Positions 35,401 to 47,207 of a stretch of DNA of 64,000 nt are shown here, piece by piece (within the stretch, counting starts at the first letter, position 1; each line of letters opens with the position of its first letter). The position numbers and the translations under genes were made by a program. The notes beneath the pieces are model-generated. The model was not told where the DNA came from. It made no database searches and saw nothing but the letters and a program-made list of their open reading frames with translations. The DNA is from Tamarix chinensis (taxonomy: Eukaryota; Streptophyta; Magnoliopsida; Caryophyllales; Tamaricaceae). Where the stretch lies: assembly GCA_030549775.1 (NCBI GenBank), contig CM060175.1, positions 41,149,915-41,213,914 of the forward strand. The letters are read 5' to 3'.

Positions 35401-35994
35401 TAAACCCTTTATTATCGATATTCCATAGTACATCATCAGTGTCTAGAGTAGGTAAGGAACTAGGACCTATTAGGATCCTACCCTAATGCAAAGTCCGAAG
35501 GCACCAAAAACTCTTGAAGGTAGGCCAACCCCTAGTAGATAATTCAGGATTGGGAAACCCAGAACCATAATCAAATCGATTGTATTTCACTTTATGTGAT
35601 TAGTATTTTATTCATAAGGATGGGTGACCATACAAGGCCCATACATAGAAAGCAAGGAAATTTTCTATGTTAATCTATATCAATCATTTTCTTCCCATTT
35701 TCCCAACCATATGGGTTTTCTATTTTTCCTTGGCCAATATTATCATATCCATCATATTGTTTAATTCAAGCTCATATTGATTCTCATCACTCTTTTCTCA
35801 CTATCATCACTTATCATAAGTGAAATATCTATTTAGCCTTTACATTACTCATATATTATACCATAAAATATGATATATTTTTATCTTTTCATTTGACTAA
35901 TAATATATGATAAAATCTTTATTTTATTCTATTAATAATCATGGTATAGTTATAAAAATAGCCTCAAAGCATAATCGAATAACAAAGAAACAAA

Positions 35995-36265
35995 TCATGC
36001 AAATAAGTCGAACTAGTCGATCGGTTTGACCTAACCAGTTGATTGTTTAGGTCAGCTAGCCAATTGGTTTGACTCAACCAAACCATGCTTTCCTCAAATC
36101 GGTCAATTAGTTTGGGTAAATCATTCAACTAATCATAGTTTAGTCTATCAATTTTTCCTAACTAAATGATGGATTTAAGCAGAGAATAAGACCAAGGTCT
36201 ATGCAGGCTTACTAGTTGGTGGGTTGGGTTCACCAGTCGACTGCTCTAGGAACTAGTTGATTAAT
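35995..36265 (-). repeat. cluster of degenerate ACCAGTCGATTGGTTT motifs in LTR K
   Basis: About seven diverged copies occur here (for example ACTAGTCGATCGGTTT near 36010 and GCCAATTGGTTTGACT near 36058). More follow at 37430-37600, including AACCAGTCGATTGGTTT near 37577. The motif is close to self-complementary. Confidence 0.75.
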
Positions 36266-37736
36266 TGAAAATAACACGAAAATATTAATTTTCATACATA
36301 TTCTTACATATAAATCATCCTTAACTACATTAAAATATGTATCAACATAGTTCATCATATTTTAAACTAGATTAACATGCATTTCTTAACATTGAATCAT
36401 CATATCCTATTTTTACCAAATTTCATGTTTTCTACTCAAATCATGCCATATAATCATTCAAGTCACTTATACAAACTATATTAATTCATGATAACATGTA
36501 GAAATCAACTAAAGGTAACACTGAACACAGGAATACTTACTAAACATTTTACAAGTAAGAATCACTTACTTGATGCAAGCAAAATCTCCTTATAATTAAG
36601 AATTCCAACTGTAAAAAATCTCAGCTTTGAAAACCTTAAAACCAAACTCTTAAACTCAGACATTATACCAAAACCTTGTTAAATTTAAAACTTAAAAAAA
36701 TTAGAAAGACATAAGAACATACCACTTAAGGCAATAATAGGGGAAAACTCAATTGGACCACTCAACTTTTTTTTTAGAATCTAACTCTCCCTTGATTAAT
36801 AATTAAAATAAGAGAGAGATAGAGATAGGATCAGAAGAGTGTGCAAAAATAAATTGGTAAGGCATGAAGTGTGGGGAGAAGGAAGGTGAATACATGACTT
36901 AGAAAATTTGGTGGCTGAAAGAAAGGTGCATAGCAGGGATGAATGGGGCTATTTATGGCCAACTAATCAAAGGGAAACAATATGAATTCAAGAATAAACT
37001 TGAAACCCTACAATTGACCATTTGAATTTGAGTAGAATAGATGGATTTTATCTAGGTTTTGCTGATCTATTCTCTAGAGCTCAAATGGTACCTCTAGAAA
37101 ATACAGGTCAATTAGACCAGAATTAGCATACATGAATGGAGTAACAGAAGGTAAGTATGGAAGGATTCTTCTAGCTACTCAAAATCATGCCTGATATTGA
37201 TGCATTGATCTCAAAGTTATGCAGAAGAGAGAGGAGGAAGAAGACAATGCTAAGGTCATCTTTCCCCCTCAATTGTCCCAATTTACCTCTAGATTAATTC
37301 AAGGCAATATTTTGGTTTAAATGCTTCATGAAAATTGTTAGGAATCTCTTAGGGATAAATTTTCATGGGTTGGTAAGATTCCATTTCAATGTAAGAGATT
37401 TAAAAAAAATCAAACTCAAACAAATATGATTAGCTCGACAAACCAATCGGTGGGTTTAGGTCTACCATTCAACTATTCATAGACCAATTAATCGGTTTCT
37501 CCAAAAAATCGATTATTTTAGTTAAGAAAACTAAATTTACTAAAATGATAAACCAGTCGATTGATTCATTGAACCAGTCGATTGGTTTGCCTACAAAACT
37601 CAATAAAATCCATTTTTCAACATGATTTCCAATCCAACTTTGTCCTAAACAAAATCATAACATTAAATCAAAAATAAAAGGTCCAAAATTTAACATAATT
37701 CTCATCCAGCCATTTACAAAAATATAGGGAATTACA

Positions 37737-38065
37737 CCAATACACCTAGTTGGTGTTGTTTTTGTAGAGAAGAATATTGTTCTCCCTTATTTTTGCATAT
37801 TATGTATTTATAGTTTCTTTTTTCTTGAGACTTGGTCTCCATATACTTTTGTTTTATATTTGTATATTCTGTCTTTTTTTTTTTTACATTTTTTTCAATT
37901 TTATGCTTGTGTTGTTATTTTGTGTTTACATTTTTATCTTACATTTAGTATAAAAAAGGTGAGGGGCCTGGACCTATACAAAATATGGTGGTAATAGATG
38001 TGTATTTCCATTTGCTTCTACATTTTAAAATGAAAATATCTAGTTTATAAAATTAGGGTGTTAGA
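37737..38065 (+). repeat. element B 3' LTR, second segment
   Basis: It resumes with TTGGTGTTGTTTTTG, matching 20410 in the 5' LTR, and runs to AATTAGGGTGTTAGA, the counterpart of the 5' LTR end AATTAGAATGTTACA. GAAAC follows at 38069-38073. Confidence 0.8.
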
Positions 38066-38459
38066 ATTGAAACATGGATGGGGAAGATAAAGAAAAGATA
38101 ATTTCTTAAAATATAAGATACCTATATGCATGCTTTTAAAAAAAAGGGATTTGAAAAATGAGAAACGAATAAATATTTAGGGCATAAATGTTGAGCAAAA
38201 TGGACTTTTTTTTGTGATTTTGTGTCAATAACTATAATTACACGATGAGCTTCTTCTTCTTCTTGGAATTCATCTATATATATGTAAATTGTTATTATAT
38301 CAACTTTAATTATATAATAATATGTAATACCCATTGTTTCTTAAAATCCTAAAATCTTTTACCTCTAAATATTTATAAATAATTTTTATTAATACCAAAT
38401 GGGAGTGAATTAAATTCTAATGTTTGGGGAAAATACATAGAAAGCAAAATATAACTATA
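38066..38459. other. AT-rich flank between element B and the LINE fragment
   Basis: No gene is supported. It may include the LINE 3' UTR, since the LINE reads towards it on the minus strand. No clear poly(A) tail is seen. Confidence 0.5.
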
Positions 38460-39545
38460 GCTATATATGAAATAAATCAATCATTAAAACTAATTTATGA
38501 AAACTAGAGCTTGCATGTAGGCTAGAAATTCTATAAGAAACATCATGTATGAAAAATCTGTTAGGAAGTGGTTTATCTTGGTTGAAAACTATAGTGTTTC
38601 TCTCTTGCCAAATATGGTAAAAAAAAATGTAGCAAGGAGTATCTTCAAAGCAACAATATTTTCTTGGGGCCTTGTACTTATTTGTGATACCCATTTCAAC
38701 TATGTAATCCAAGACTAGGGTATGTGTCCCTGTCCTATCTTATTTAAGATCAAACCCCATACAATACATGCAAACATATAGTGTATAAGTAAATGTTTCA
38801 ATTATTCATCTGTAAAATCAAATAAAACATAAGTGGGAGCAACCATAATATCCAATTTCCTTAGTTTGATCTTTGTTGAAAAGATATCATGTCTCTCTAG
38901 CCAAAGGATGAGTTAATGTTTAGGAATCTATATTGAAGGCTATATAACTCATTTCTATGATACTCAATATTGTCTATATCTCAAGAAAAGATAACATTGA
39001 TCAATGCTATATTTTTCCTGAATGGTGCTAATGGTTTAAAACATTAGCTAGCAAAGTACTGATGCAAATGTGAAAATGTCTTTATTGCCTAAGAAAAAGA
39101 AGTTTTGTGTTAAATCTCTTAGATTAAAACAATTTTGAAATAAAAATCATGGGTCCATTTAACCCAAAGAGTATCATTTTCCATCGATAACTATGATAAG
39201 CATTTACTAACAACAAACTTTTTCCATACTTGAATGCCTAATAAATTCATGCCACCTTCAAATACTTAACAGATATCATGGACCATGCTACATGAGCTTT
39301 CCTTTTTACAAAAGAAGAGCTTGACCACAAGAGAGATCAATAGTGTGATTTAATAGTTGTAATGATTTTCTTAGGCAAAATGAAAATCTAGGATCAATAT
39401 GCTTATATACTCTAAAGAGCTACTTTGGAAATTTGAAGTCTATGAAAATATGTGAGAAATTTAATTAACTAAATCCTTAAATTGGTAGTCATCTTTTTGA
39501 TAAAGGTTTTGAAATGGTGGCCAGATAATCTTATACTAGATAGTG
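38460..39545 (-). pseudogene. L1-type LINE ORF2 fragment, end of RT and zf-RVT region
   Basis: Read on the minus strand from about 39460, consecutive pieces match plant LINE ORF2: RLQISKVAL, then IFILPKKIITTIKSH, then SLLWSSSSFVKRKAHVAW, then an NDTLWVKWTHDFYFKIVL segment (near 39110-39170). The C-terminal frame at 38712-38461 contains FFYHIWQERNTIVFNQDKP, typical of the zf-RVT end. Stops and frameshifts are frequent. ORF1, the endonuclease and the RT core are not present. Confidence 0.8.
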
Positions 39546-40868
39546 GAATTCTTAGGTAATTTTTTGTGATTCAATCATCGAATTATAAAATAATGAATCA
39601 AAATAACAATTATATAACATGAAAACAACAATCAATATTGGATTGGAATAGATATTTTATTGATGAAATTAAGGATAGTTACAAGAGAAAATAAATAAAT
39701 TACGAGATGAATTCAATCTCAATTTCTAATCTTCTCATCACTCACTTCGTGCAACATTCTTTCTCTAAAATTAACTAAAATAATGCTATTTATACTATAG
39801 TGAACAAAACATGTGAAAACCATAATATGGTTGGAAATCAGGAAAACCATGAATCATGTAAACAAAACATGGTACATCGTGTTAATTTTCAAACATTCAA
39901 CCTCAAACCAAAATACAACTAGGAAAGCCAATTAAAAAATATAGACCTTAGTAAACAACACAACTCTCCCGATGTTCCTTCAGGCTCTTTTGATCTACAC
40001 CAAACTCATCTAGCATTTTTTCTACATACATAGGAATCCTACACTATCTTCATACACCATGAATCTTGTTTTCTTAGGCTCCACCATACACTAATATCCC
40101 ACTTGGAGAATACTGAAGAAAAGAGAACAAAACCATCATAACACCTATTGTTTGTGTTTTGTGAATAGGGGGTTCTTGAGAAATTAGATTCATATCTAGA
40201 AGTCATATAATACTAAGAGGAAAAATTAGAGGAGATAGGAGAGAGTAATTTATTATGATTTTAGATCCCCAAAATGGATAAAAGGCCCCATATATATAGT
40301 GGTAGAATAAAGGATGAGGAAGAAGGAACATGCTATATGATTATGGAAATAAATTGCTTCTATCTTGCGTAGAGGGATGACCTAGCATGAAAATGGTGTG
40401 GGCTACAAGTTTAAGACTAGTATGAGATTGAGATGAGTGTGCCTGATGATGTGTGTAGAAATATGGACTTATGGTTTGGATGGTAATATGGTTTGGTTAG
40501 GGTTATTTAAGGGTTATGATGGTTCAAAGATGACGATGGTTCGATAAAGTAGAATTAATGATGATGATGCTTGAATGATGAAGGTTTTGGAATGGTTTGG
40601 TTTGTAGGCTAGGGTTAGGGTTTACAATTAGGGTTTAGTAGTGATATGAATATTATGATGATGAATGATTAATATGATGGTGATTTAATGATTATATTTG
40701 AAAGTTAAGATGTTAAGGATGATCATTTTATAATAATAATATTATTATCTAATGTTTGGAAATAGATAAAATAAGTAAGAAAATTAGGTTTAAGTTGAAT
40801 TTTGAAGATTATGATAATAGCGATTGAATGTGGCGATTAATTTTAGAATGGCATAGGTTTTGTGAAGG
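39546..40868. other. unassigned repeat-like DNA, possibly an old LTR
   Basis: The left part resembles an LTR read on the minus strand, with a possible AATAAAATATC poly(A) signal near 39650 in reverse complement. The right part (40200-40300) contains a CCCCATATATATAG promoter-like run. No partner copy, primer site or coding domain was found, so the class is unknown. Confidence 0.4.
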
Positions 40869-41462
40869 GTTTGACAGATAGATCTTAATCTCTAATTCGC
40901 ACAAAAAAAGAGATTAAGGATTTAAATAATGATCACACACATAGAATTGATTAAAACTAAGAAGAACCCACATAGAAATTAATTAAGAAAAAACTTGAAA
41001 TCTCATCAATTTTTGTCTCTCTTTTGTGTCATGTGTCCTATGGTTTTATATCCATTGAGTCTCCCTAATTTTACAAGATAATTACCATAAAAATATTAAG
41101 GAAATCAATATATAAAGTCATGGTTTTCTCCTCACTCCAAACTCAACTCATAAGATAGAATAAGATACCCCTAAAGGATAGAATAAGCTACTTTTTGACT
41201 AATTCAACTTCCCTTATCAAGTAATATTACTTGTCTAAAGTGTCAATTATAGTCTTATCATTCATATACCATGTTCAATCCTTCTATGTGACACATTCAT
41301 GCCCTCCATGCATGCCATGCACACGTCTCCATACTTGATATACCATGTACACCATGCGTATGAACTAGCAATGTAGTCATCCGTTTGTTTTCAAATTTTT
41401 AAGGGATTCTATCTAAATAGAAGATAATAGGTTCCATGATAATAAATGATAAATATTGATCA
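40869..41462 (-). repeat. probable 3' LTR of element D
   Basis: On the minus strand it would start TGATCAATATTT, directly after the purine-rich GGGGAGAATGATGCGGGAGAAAA at the end of the D integrase, and end in ATCTGTCA. The second LTR is missing because the right end of D is cut off, so the boundaries are a guess based on TG/CA and the purine tract. Confidence 0.5.
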
Positions 41463-44225
41463 TTTTCTCCCGCATCATTCTCCCCTTGTTAACTTGAATT
41501 TGCCATCAAATTTGCATCTCCATAATGAGGACTAATATCTCCAATATTGAATGTTCTAGACACCCTACCATAAGAATCCAACAAATCTAGTTCATAATAA
41601 TTTTTACCATATTTTCTAATTACTTTAAAAGGACCATATGCCCTTTGCTTGTATTTCCATAGATTAGGAAATCTCTCTTCCTTAAGTGCAACTATAAATA
41701 CATGTTGGCTCTTATGCTTGTTTGCTCTGGTCTTGTATACTTCATTTACCTTCTCAATGTTGTGCTTGATTTGTTGATGAAGTTTTTCAAAGAACTCCAC
41801 CATCTCTTGTGCATCATAATTATTCATTTCTCCTTTCTTCAATGGTACCATATCAATTGGTATATATTGATCAATACCATATACTATCTTTAATGGACTA
41901 GAGCTTGTTGTAGTTGAAGGAATCATATTGTAAGAAAACCATGCATATGATAACTTAACATCCCAATCCTTAGAACTCTTACTCACCAATCCCCTTAGCC
42001 AACTACTCAAAGTTCTATTAGTAACTTTGGTTTGACCATCCATTTGAGGATGATGTGATGTACTAAATAGAAACTCCATTCCTAGCATATGCCATAATTT
42101 CTTCCAAAAATAACTTAGGAACTACACATATCGATCTACAACGATAATCATTAGAATATCATACACTCTCATAATATCCTTGAAATACAAATACGCAATA
42201 TAAGTAGCATCATCGGTTTTGTGGCATGGAATAAAATGAGCCATATTAGAAAATTAATCCACCACCACCATGATAGAATCTTTGCCTCTTTATGTTTTAG
42301 GTAGTTTGAAGATAAAATCCATAATAACTCTTTCCCATGATTGATTATGAATGGGTAAAGGGCATATAACCCTTTGTGGAAGAAAATCTTGCTTCTTTGA
42401 TAAGTAGCACACCTACTGATCATGGCTTGCACTCTCCTTTGCATTCTTGGCCAATAAAAATGTTCTTGTAACAACTCTAAAGTCTTTTGAACTCCAAAGT
42501 GTCCTGTAATACCTCTTTAATACACCTATTTGATTAGTATCAAATTGAGGTCTTTGGCACACATAATTTATTTTGCTTGAATAAGAATCCATCTTGAAAA
42601 ACATAAGCTGCATGACTTGTTTCCTGTAATTTTCAAAAATCAAAGAAAAATAATCATCAATGGCATATTGGTTTCAACATCTCAAACCCCAAAGGCTTTG
42701 CGTCCATCATTGTAAGTATCATAGTTCTCTTTTGCAATACATCTAGAACAACATTCACTTTACCATCCACGTGTCTTGTAGAGAACACAAATGTTTGCAA
42801 CAAATTAATCCACTTAACATGTATTAGACTCACTTTCCTTTAACTATGTAGATACTTCAAACTCTCATGATCTAAGTAAATTATAAAAGGCTTGGGCCTT
42901 AAATAATGACTCCATATTTCCAAGCAACGAATAATAGCATATAACTCCTTATCATAAGTCAAGTAATTGAGTCTTACACCATATAACTTTTCATTGAAAA
43001 ATGCCATCGGCCACTTTTCTTATGAAAGTACCCCTCCAATACCTACACTATTAGCACCATAATTTACTTCAAATAATTTATCAAAGTAAGGTAAAGATAA
43101 TATGTAGCCAAGGAAAGCCACACACTTCATCATAAAATCACATCTATCCATTTTAACATAGAGCTTCACCATCTTAACTTTATCAAATAATCTCTTTAAA
43201 TGCTATATGTGTTTGAACTCACTCTTGCTCTATGCCAAAATATCATTAAGGTAAACAATAACAAAGATTCCAAGGAGAGCTCTAAGTACTTCAGTCATCA
43301 ACCTCATGAGTTAAATTAGTGCATTACATATCCCAAATGGCATCACCAACGACTCATACAACCCATATTTAGTCTTAAAATCCATCTTCTATTCTTCCCA
43401 TTCCCTTATCCTCATTTGATGGTATTTATTCCTAAAGTCAAGCTTCAAAAACACCTTTTCTCCATGCAGTTCATCTAACATATCATCCAATCTTAGCATC
43501 AAAAATTTGTATTTGATTGTGATATTGTTGACTACTCTAGAATTAATGCACATCCTCCACGTACCATCCTTTTTAGGCACTAATAAAGCTAGTACACTAC
43601 ATGGACTCATGCTTTCTCAAATATAGCCTTGATCCAATCATTCTTGCACTTGTATTTGCAACTCTTTAGACTCCTGTAGATTGCATCGATAAGCTGGTTT
43701 ATTTGGTAACAGAAATCCTGGCATAAATCAATAGCATGCTTGATACCTCTCAAAGGAGTTAACCCAATTGGCAACTCATCTGGAAAAATATATGCATACT
43801 CTCTTAGTACTTGTTGTAATTTTTGATCCATGTTAGTACGCCCCCTTGTCAAAAATTTTTCACCACCAATGCATAGCATACTTTCTTACTCTTGATAGCT
43901 TTAATCATCACTAACTCCTTAAGGATCAACAACTCCATTCTACTCTTCTTTCTTCCTCTCTTACCTTTAACATATTCCTTCTTTTTTTTCTTCCTCCCAT
44001 TTGCTCTCAAATCTCCTTTTTTTCCTCCTTTTTTATTGCTTCCTACCCTCAACCTCCTCCTTCCTTTCACTACTTAGAGCTTAACTCTCCCCATCTATAT
44101 TAAGCTTGAGTCTAAAATTCATTTGTCTTTGCACACCAAATATTCATTAAGGACTCCATCATGTGTAATACGCTTATCAAATTCCCAAGGCCTTCCTAAA
44201 AAAATATGATAAGCATATTGATGCA
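41463..44225 (-). pseudogene. element D: gypsy pol (protease end to integrase), decayed
   Basis: On the minus strand, in order: AYHIFLGRPWEFDKRITHDG (protease end, about 44210-44150); a Lys/Arg-rich linker (44070-43849); YAYIFPDELPIGLTPLRGIK; RT blocks [19 protein letters not shown] and [19 protein letters not shown] (43610-43389). The catalytic box then reads VIVYLNDIL instead of YFDD (near 43260). RNase H codons lie at about 43100-42660, and integrase pieces at 42643-42169 and 42088-41489, including FSTSHHPQMDGQTKVTNRT and GPFKVIRKYGKNYYELDLLD. The clade is close to element C (CRM/Reina-like). Gag is missing, and the sequence breaks off in the protease at about 44225. Confidence 0.8.
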
Positions 44226-44879
44226 TAAATCAAAGTGGAGGGAAGGTTGGATCGAAGGTTGTTGATTTGAAGATGTCAACCACGAAATTCAGCAAAAGAA
44301 ACAAAGGTTTAATATGGATTAAACTTGAAGAAATTAGGTTGAAGATGCAGTTTGGGTTTCGAAGGTTTGAATCAGGCTTCAAAGTTTTGAAGGTTGAGAT
44401 CAATGGAGGAAGGATATGCCCCAGGCTTTTCCTTGGTCAAAGACGACTCAAATTGAGAGAGATAGACACAGGCTCTGCTTTCTCAAAGTTGTATTCAATT
44501 TTGTATATTCCATTCTATTCAAGTGTGTACAAGAGGTGTATATATAGGGAAGTTCCAGCTGGTTTTGACAAGCCCTTCCCAGCCATCACTTGACCTTAAT
44601 TCAAGCCCATTAATCTTGGTTGAATTAAGCACGTATAACACTTAATTCTAATAATAATATCATTGGTTAAATGATACTAATGATTAATCTTACAAAGCCA
44701 TACAATTAACTATGATACATACATGAAATTATATCAAACCCTAACTTATATAAAATACACTTAGGGTTAGGGTTTACAACAAGTTAATAAAACTAATGAG
44801 AATCATCATCATATCTTCTTGTTATAAAGTATCATCCCATGTATGTCACAGTCTTGCATGCTTTGAATACATGTACACA
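44226..44879 (-). repeat. possible 3' LTR or spacer of element E
   Basis: It lies between the truncated protease of D and the integrase tail of E. It contains GTGTATATATAGGG, compatible with an LTR promoter, and has no coding similarity; the open frame at 44267-44593 has no recognisable domain. A possible LTR end is ATGTATGTCACA near 44850. No second copy is available for proof. Confidence 0.4.
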
Positions 44880-45722
44880 CTAAAGTGTATTAACATCTTC
44901 TTCTTGCAAATATGTAACATACCTACAAGAAAAACTTGAATGGTTTTCAACATCAAGCATATACAAATTATCAAGAACATTTAATATGATAGGATCCAAC
45001 ATTAAGAAAGCTAATTCTTCCTTACCTTGAGAATTAAGATGAACATGACAATCATTAGATGCTCCTGCATCATTCTCCCCAAGTTGAGAAGAATTTGCCC
45101 TCAAATTTTCATCAGAATAATAAGGAGACAAATCATCAACATTAAAATTTCTTGAAATTCCACCATAAGAATATGGAAGTTCAAGTTTATAAGCATTATC
45201 TCCAAACTTTCTTAGTATTTTAAATGGACCATCAGCTCTTGGCTTTAGTTTATTTTTACGTAAATTAGGAAATCTTTCTTTACAGAAATGTAACCAAACT
45301 ATGTCATCAAGAGAAAACACATAAGAGTTTCTATGCTTATTTGCTTGAGCTTTATACTTGGGATTGGCTTTTTCAATGTTATTTTTAATTTTCTCATGAA
45401 GTTGTTGAAAAAATTGTACTCTATCTTTAGTTTCATAATTTTGTAATTCACCTTTTTTCAAAGGAATCATCTTAATTGGCATGTGAGGATTCACACCATA
45501 CACCATCTCAAACGGACTAGTTTGAGTAGTACTAGATGGACTACGATTACAAGCAAACTCTGCATGAACTAACTTAACATCCTAGTCTTTAGTACTCATA
45601 TTAACTAAACCTCTTAATAATGTACCAAGAGTTCTATTAGTTACTTCAGTTTGACCGTCAGTTTGTAGATGATGTGAAGTGCTAAATAACAATTTAGTAC
45701 CAAGCATATGCCATACCCACAC
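44880..45722 (-). pseudogene. element E: gypsy integrase C-terminal part (truncated)
   Basis: Minus strand: [20 protein letters not shown] (about 45690-45630), a frameshift, then the frame 45506-44880 with MVYGVNPHMPIKMIPLKKGE, a VFSLDDIVWLHFCKERFPNL segment, and RADGPFKILRKFGDNAYKLE, ending FNVDDLSPYYSDENLRANSS. It closely parallels the D integrase but is a different copy. The frame continues 60 residues past the usual end. Everything upstream of the integrase core is lost at about 45722, where a short tandem repeat begins. Confidence 0.82.
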
Positions 45723-45870
45723 AAAACCATAGTTAGATGCCTCCATATAAAACCATAAATTACAAAAACATAAATTAGATTCTCCCATATAAAACCATAA
45801 ATTATATTTTCCCATATAAAACCATAGATTAGATTCTCCCTCATGAAACCATAAATTCTCCATTTTACTC
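45723..45870. repeat. tandem repeat with CATATAAAACCATAAATTA units
   Basis: Four to five imperfect units of roughly 30 bp, each holding a form of TTCTCCCATATAAAACCATA, lie immediately next to the broken integrase of E. On the minus strand they give a repetitive NLWFYMGES peptide, a low-complexity by-product. Confidence 0.88.
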
Positions 45871-46189
45871 TTCCACTCATGGATCATTAAAATACTTAGG
45901 TTAACTCACATCCCTTGGTTAACTTCTTTTCTCATTCTCCTTTTTCATCCTTTCCCCACACAAACCACATTAACACCCTCACATGCATGTCTTATAGGGT
46001 CAAAACACATAACATCAAATACCATAACATTTCATCACATATACATAATACACATGTCATTTAACCACACATGATCACACTTCAACCCCACGCCATACTA
46101 CACATGAAATCAATATAATAATAACCATATGATGCATAGCATACAAAGCATATAATGCACATAAACACATATAAGGCATTAGTAACACC
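45871..46189. other. unassigned spacer rich in CACAT words
   Basis: No gene. Frequent CACAT/CATAA words resemble the interior of Tekay-type LTRs in reverse orientation, so it may belong to G. Confidence 0.4.
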
Positions 46190-46996
46190 CTTATCTAAAA
46201 CGATACTGGTCTTGGAGCACGCTCCTATGCCTCCTTAGGGCTTTGACTGGTCTCACATATATGAGGGAAGAACTAAACTTAGATTCCCTCCTACCAAAAA
46301 TACTATTACTTATTAATTTATTCTAAGAGTTAGTTTTTAATAAAATAATAACATATTAATAATGACAATAACTAATTACTAACTTTCTAAAGATATAAGA
46401 AATAATAGTAATAGTATAAAAGTTGATAATATAAAGTTGAAGACTCTACCATAATAATAATAATAATGGTAATGATACTAAAATAATAATAGCAAAGATA
46501 CTAAAAATATATCAATGTTAATATTAACAAGAAAAATAATAATAGTAACAATAATAATAAAAAGGGCATTACTAAAAAATATAGTGAAATAAGGGCTTCG
46601 ACCCTTTACCAAAATAATACTAATAATAACATTAGTAAAATAAATAAAAAAATTTAGTAATAATAATAATAATTAAATAGTAATAATAATGATAAAGACC
46701 ATAATCATATTGCAAAAATAATAGTAATCATAATGGTAATAGTAATAATGATAATAATCGAAGATAAAATGAAGTAGGGTTTCGACCCTACATTGAAAAA
46801 TAATAAGCTTATTATATAATAATAATAATAACACTAATAAGAATAATAAATGCTAATGATAAAATTATTAATACTACTAATAATAATAAGACTTGATATT
46901 TATAATACTACCACTACAATTCAAAATAGGCACAATAGGGATTTAGCCTTATATAGAATAATGATACTATCAATGATGATGATGATAATAATAATA

Positions 46997-47055
<59 letters not shown>

Positions 47056-47172
47056 TTAAGGATAATAATACAAATAATAATCACATAGCAATAATATTAA
47101 TAATAGCAACACTAATAGTAAAATAGTTATAATAATGATAATGAAATAATAATAATAATAATTTCAAAATAT

Positions 47173-47207
<35 letters not shown>

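Larger units (their letters stand above)
34223..37736 (-). mobile_element. K: reverse-oriented solo LTR of about 3.5 kb
   Basis: It runs from TGTAACACC to GAATTACA, so it has TG...CA ends on both strands, and is flanked by CCAAA (34218-34222) and CCAAT (37737-37741). The interrupted B LTR resumes immediately after. In reverse complement its end (AGTAGTGAAAAATAGAGGTGTTACA) resembles the LTR ends of elements A and B, placing it among Tekay-like LTRs in inverted orientation. No primer site or coding domain is seen inside, so it is a solo LTR. It is internally repetitive. Confidence 0.8.
3800..38065 (+). mobile_element. element B: decayed Tekay/Del-type Ty3/gypsy retrotransposon split by nested insertions
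   Basis: The element is a chromovirus whose parts occur in order on the plus strand: 5' LTR (3800-4348 and 18462-20692), Met-tRNA primer site, gag, protease, reverse transcriptase, RNase H, integrase, chromodomain-like tail and 3' LTR (31951-34222 and 37737-38065). Its own sequence totals about 13 kb. The rest comes from element A and its nested solo LTR, element C and solo LTR K. GAAAC precedes it (3795-3799) and recurs three bases past the expected right end (38069-38073), a plausible target duplication. The two LTRs differ at perhaps a fifth of positions by eye, so this is the oldest insertion of the nest. Every domain carries stops and frameshifts. Confidence 0.85.

Noticed and set aside
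35255..37600. Regularly spaced short repeats considered as a CRISPR array
   Set aside because: Repeats are diverged, spacing is irregular, they sit inside a plant LTR, and there are no cas genes.
43849..44077. A Lys/Arg-rich 73-codon frame resembling a nuclear basic protein
   Set aside because: It lies in the protease-RT linker of element D, where relatives also have a basic low-complexity segment. The plus-strand frame is its antisense.
44267..44593. A 108-codon plus-strand frame
   Set aside because: No recognisable domain or family, and it lies in LTR-like spacer DNA of element E.
46850..47059. A frame ending in a poly-Asn run
   Set aside because: It is produced by the (AAT)n repeat and has no start context or domain.
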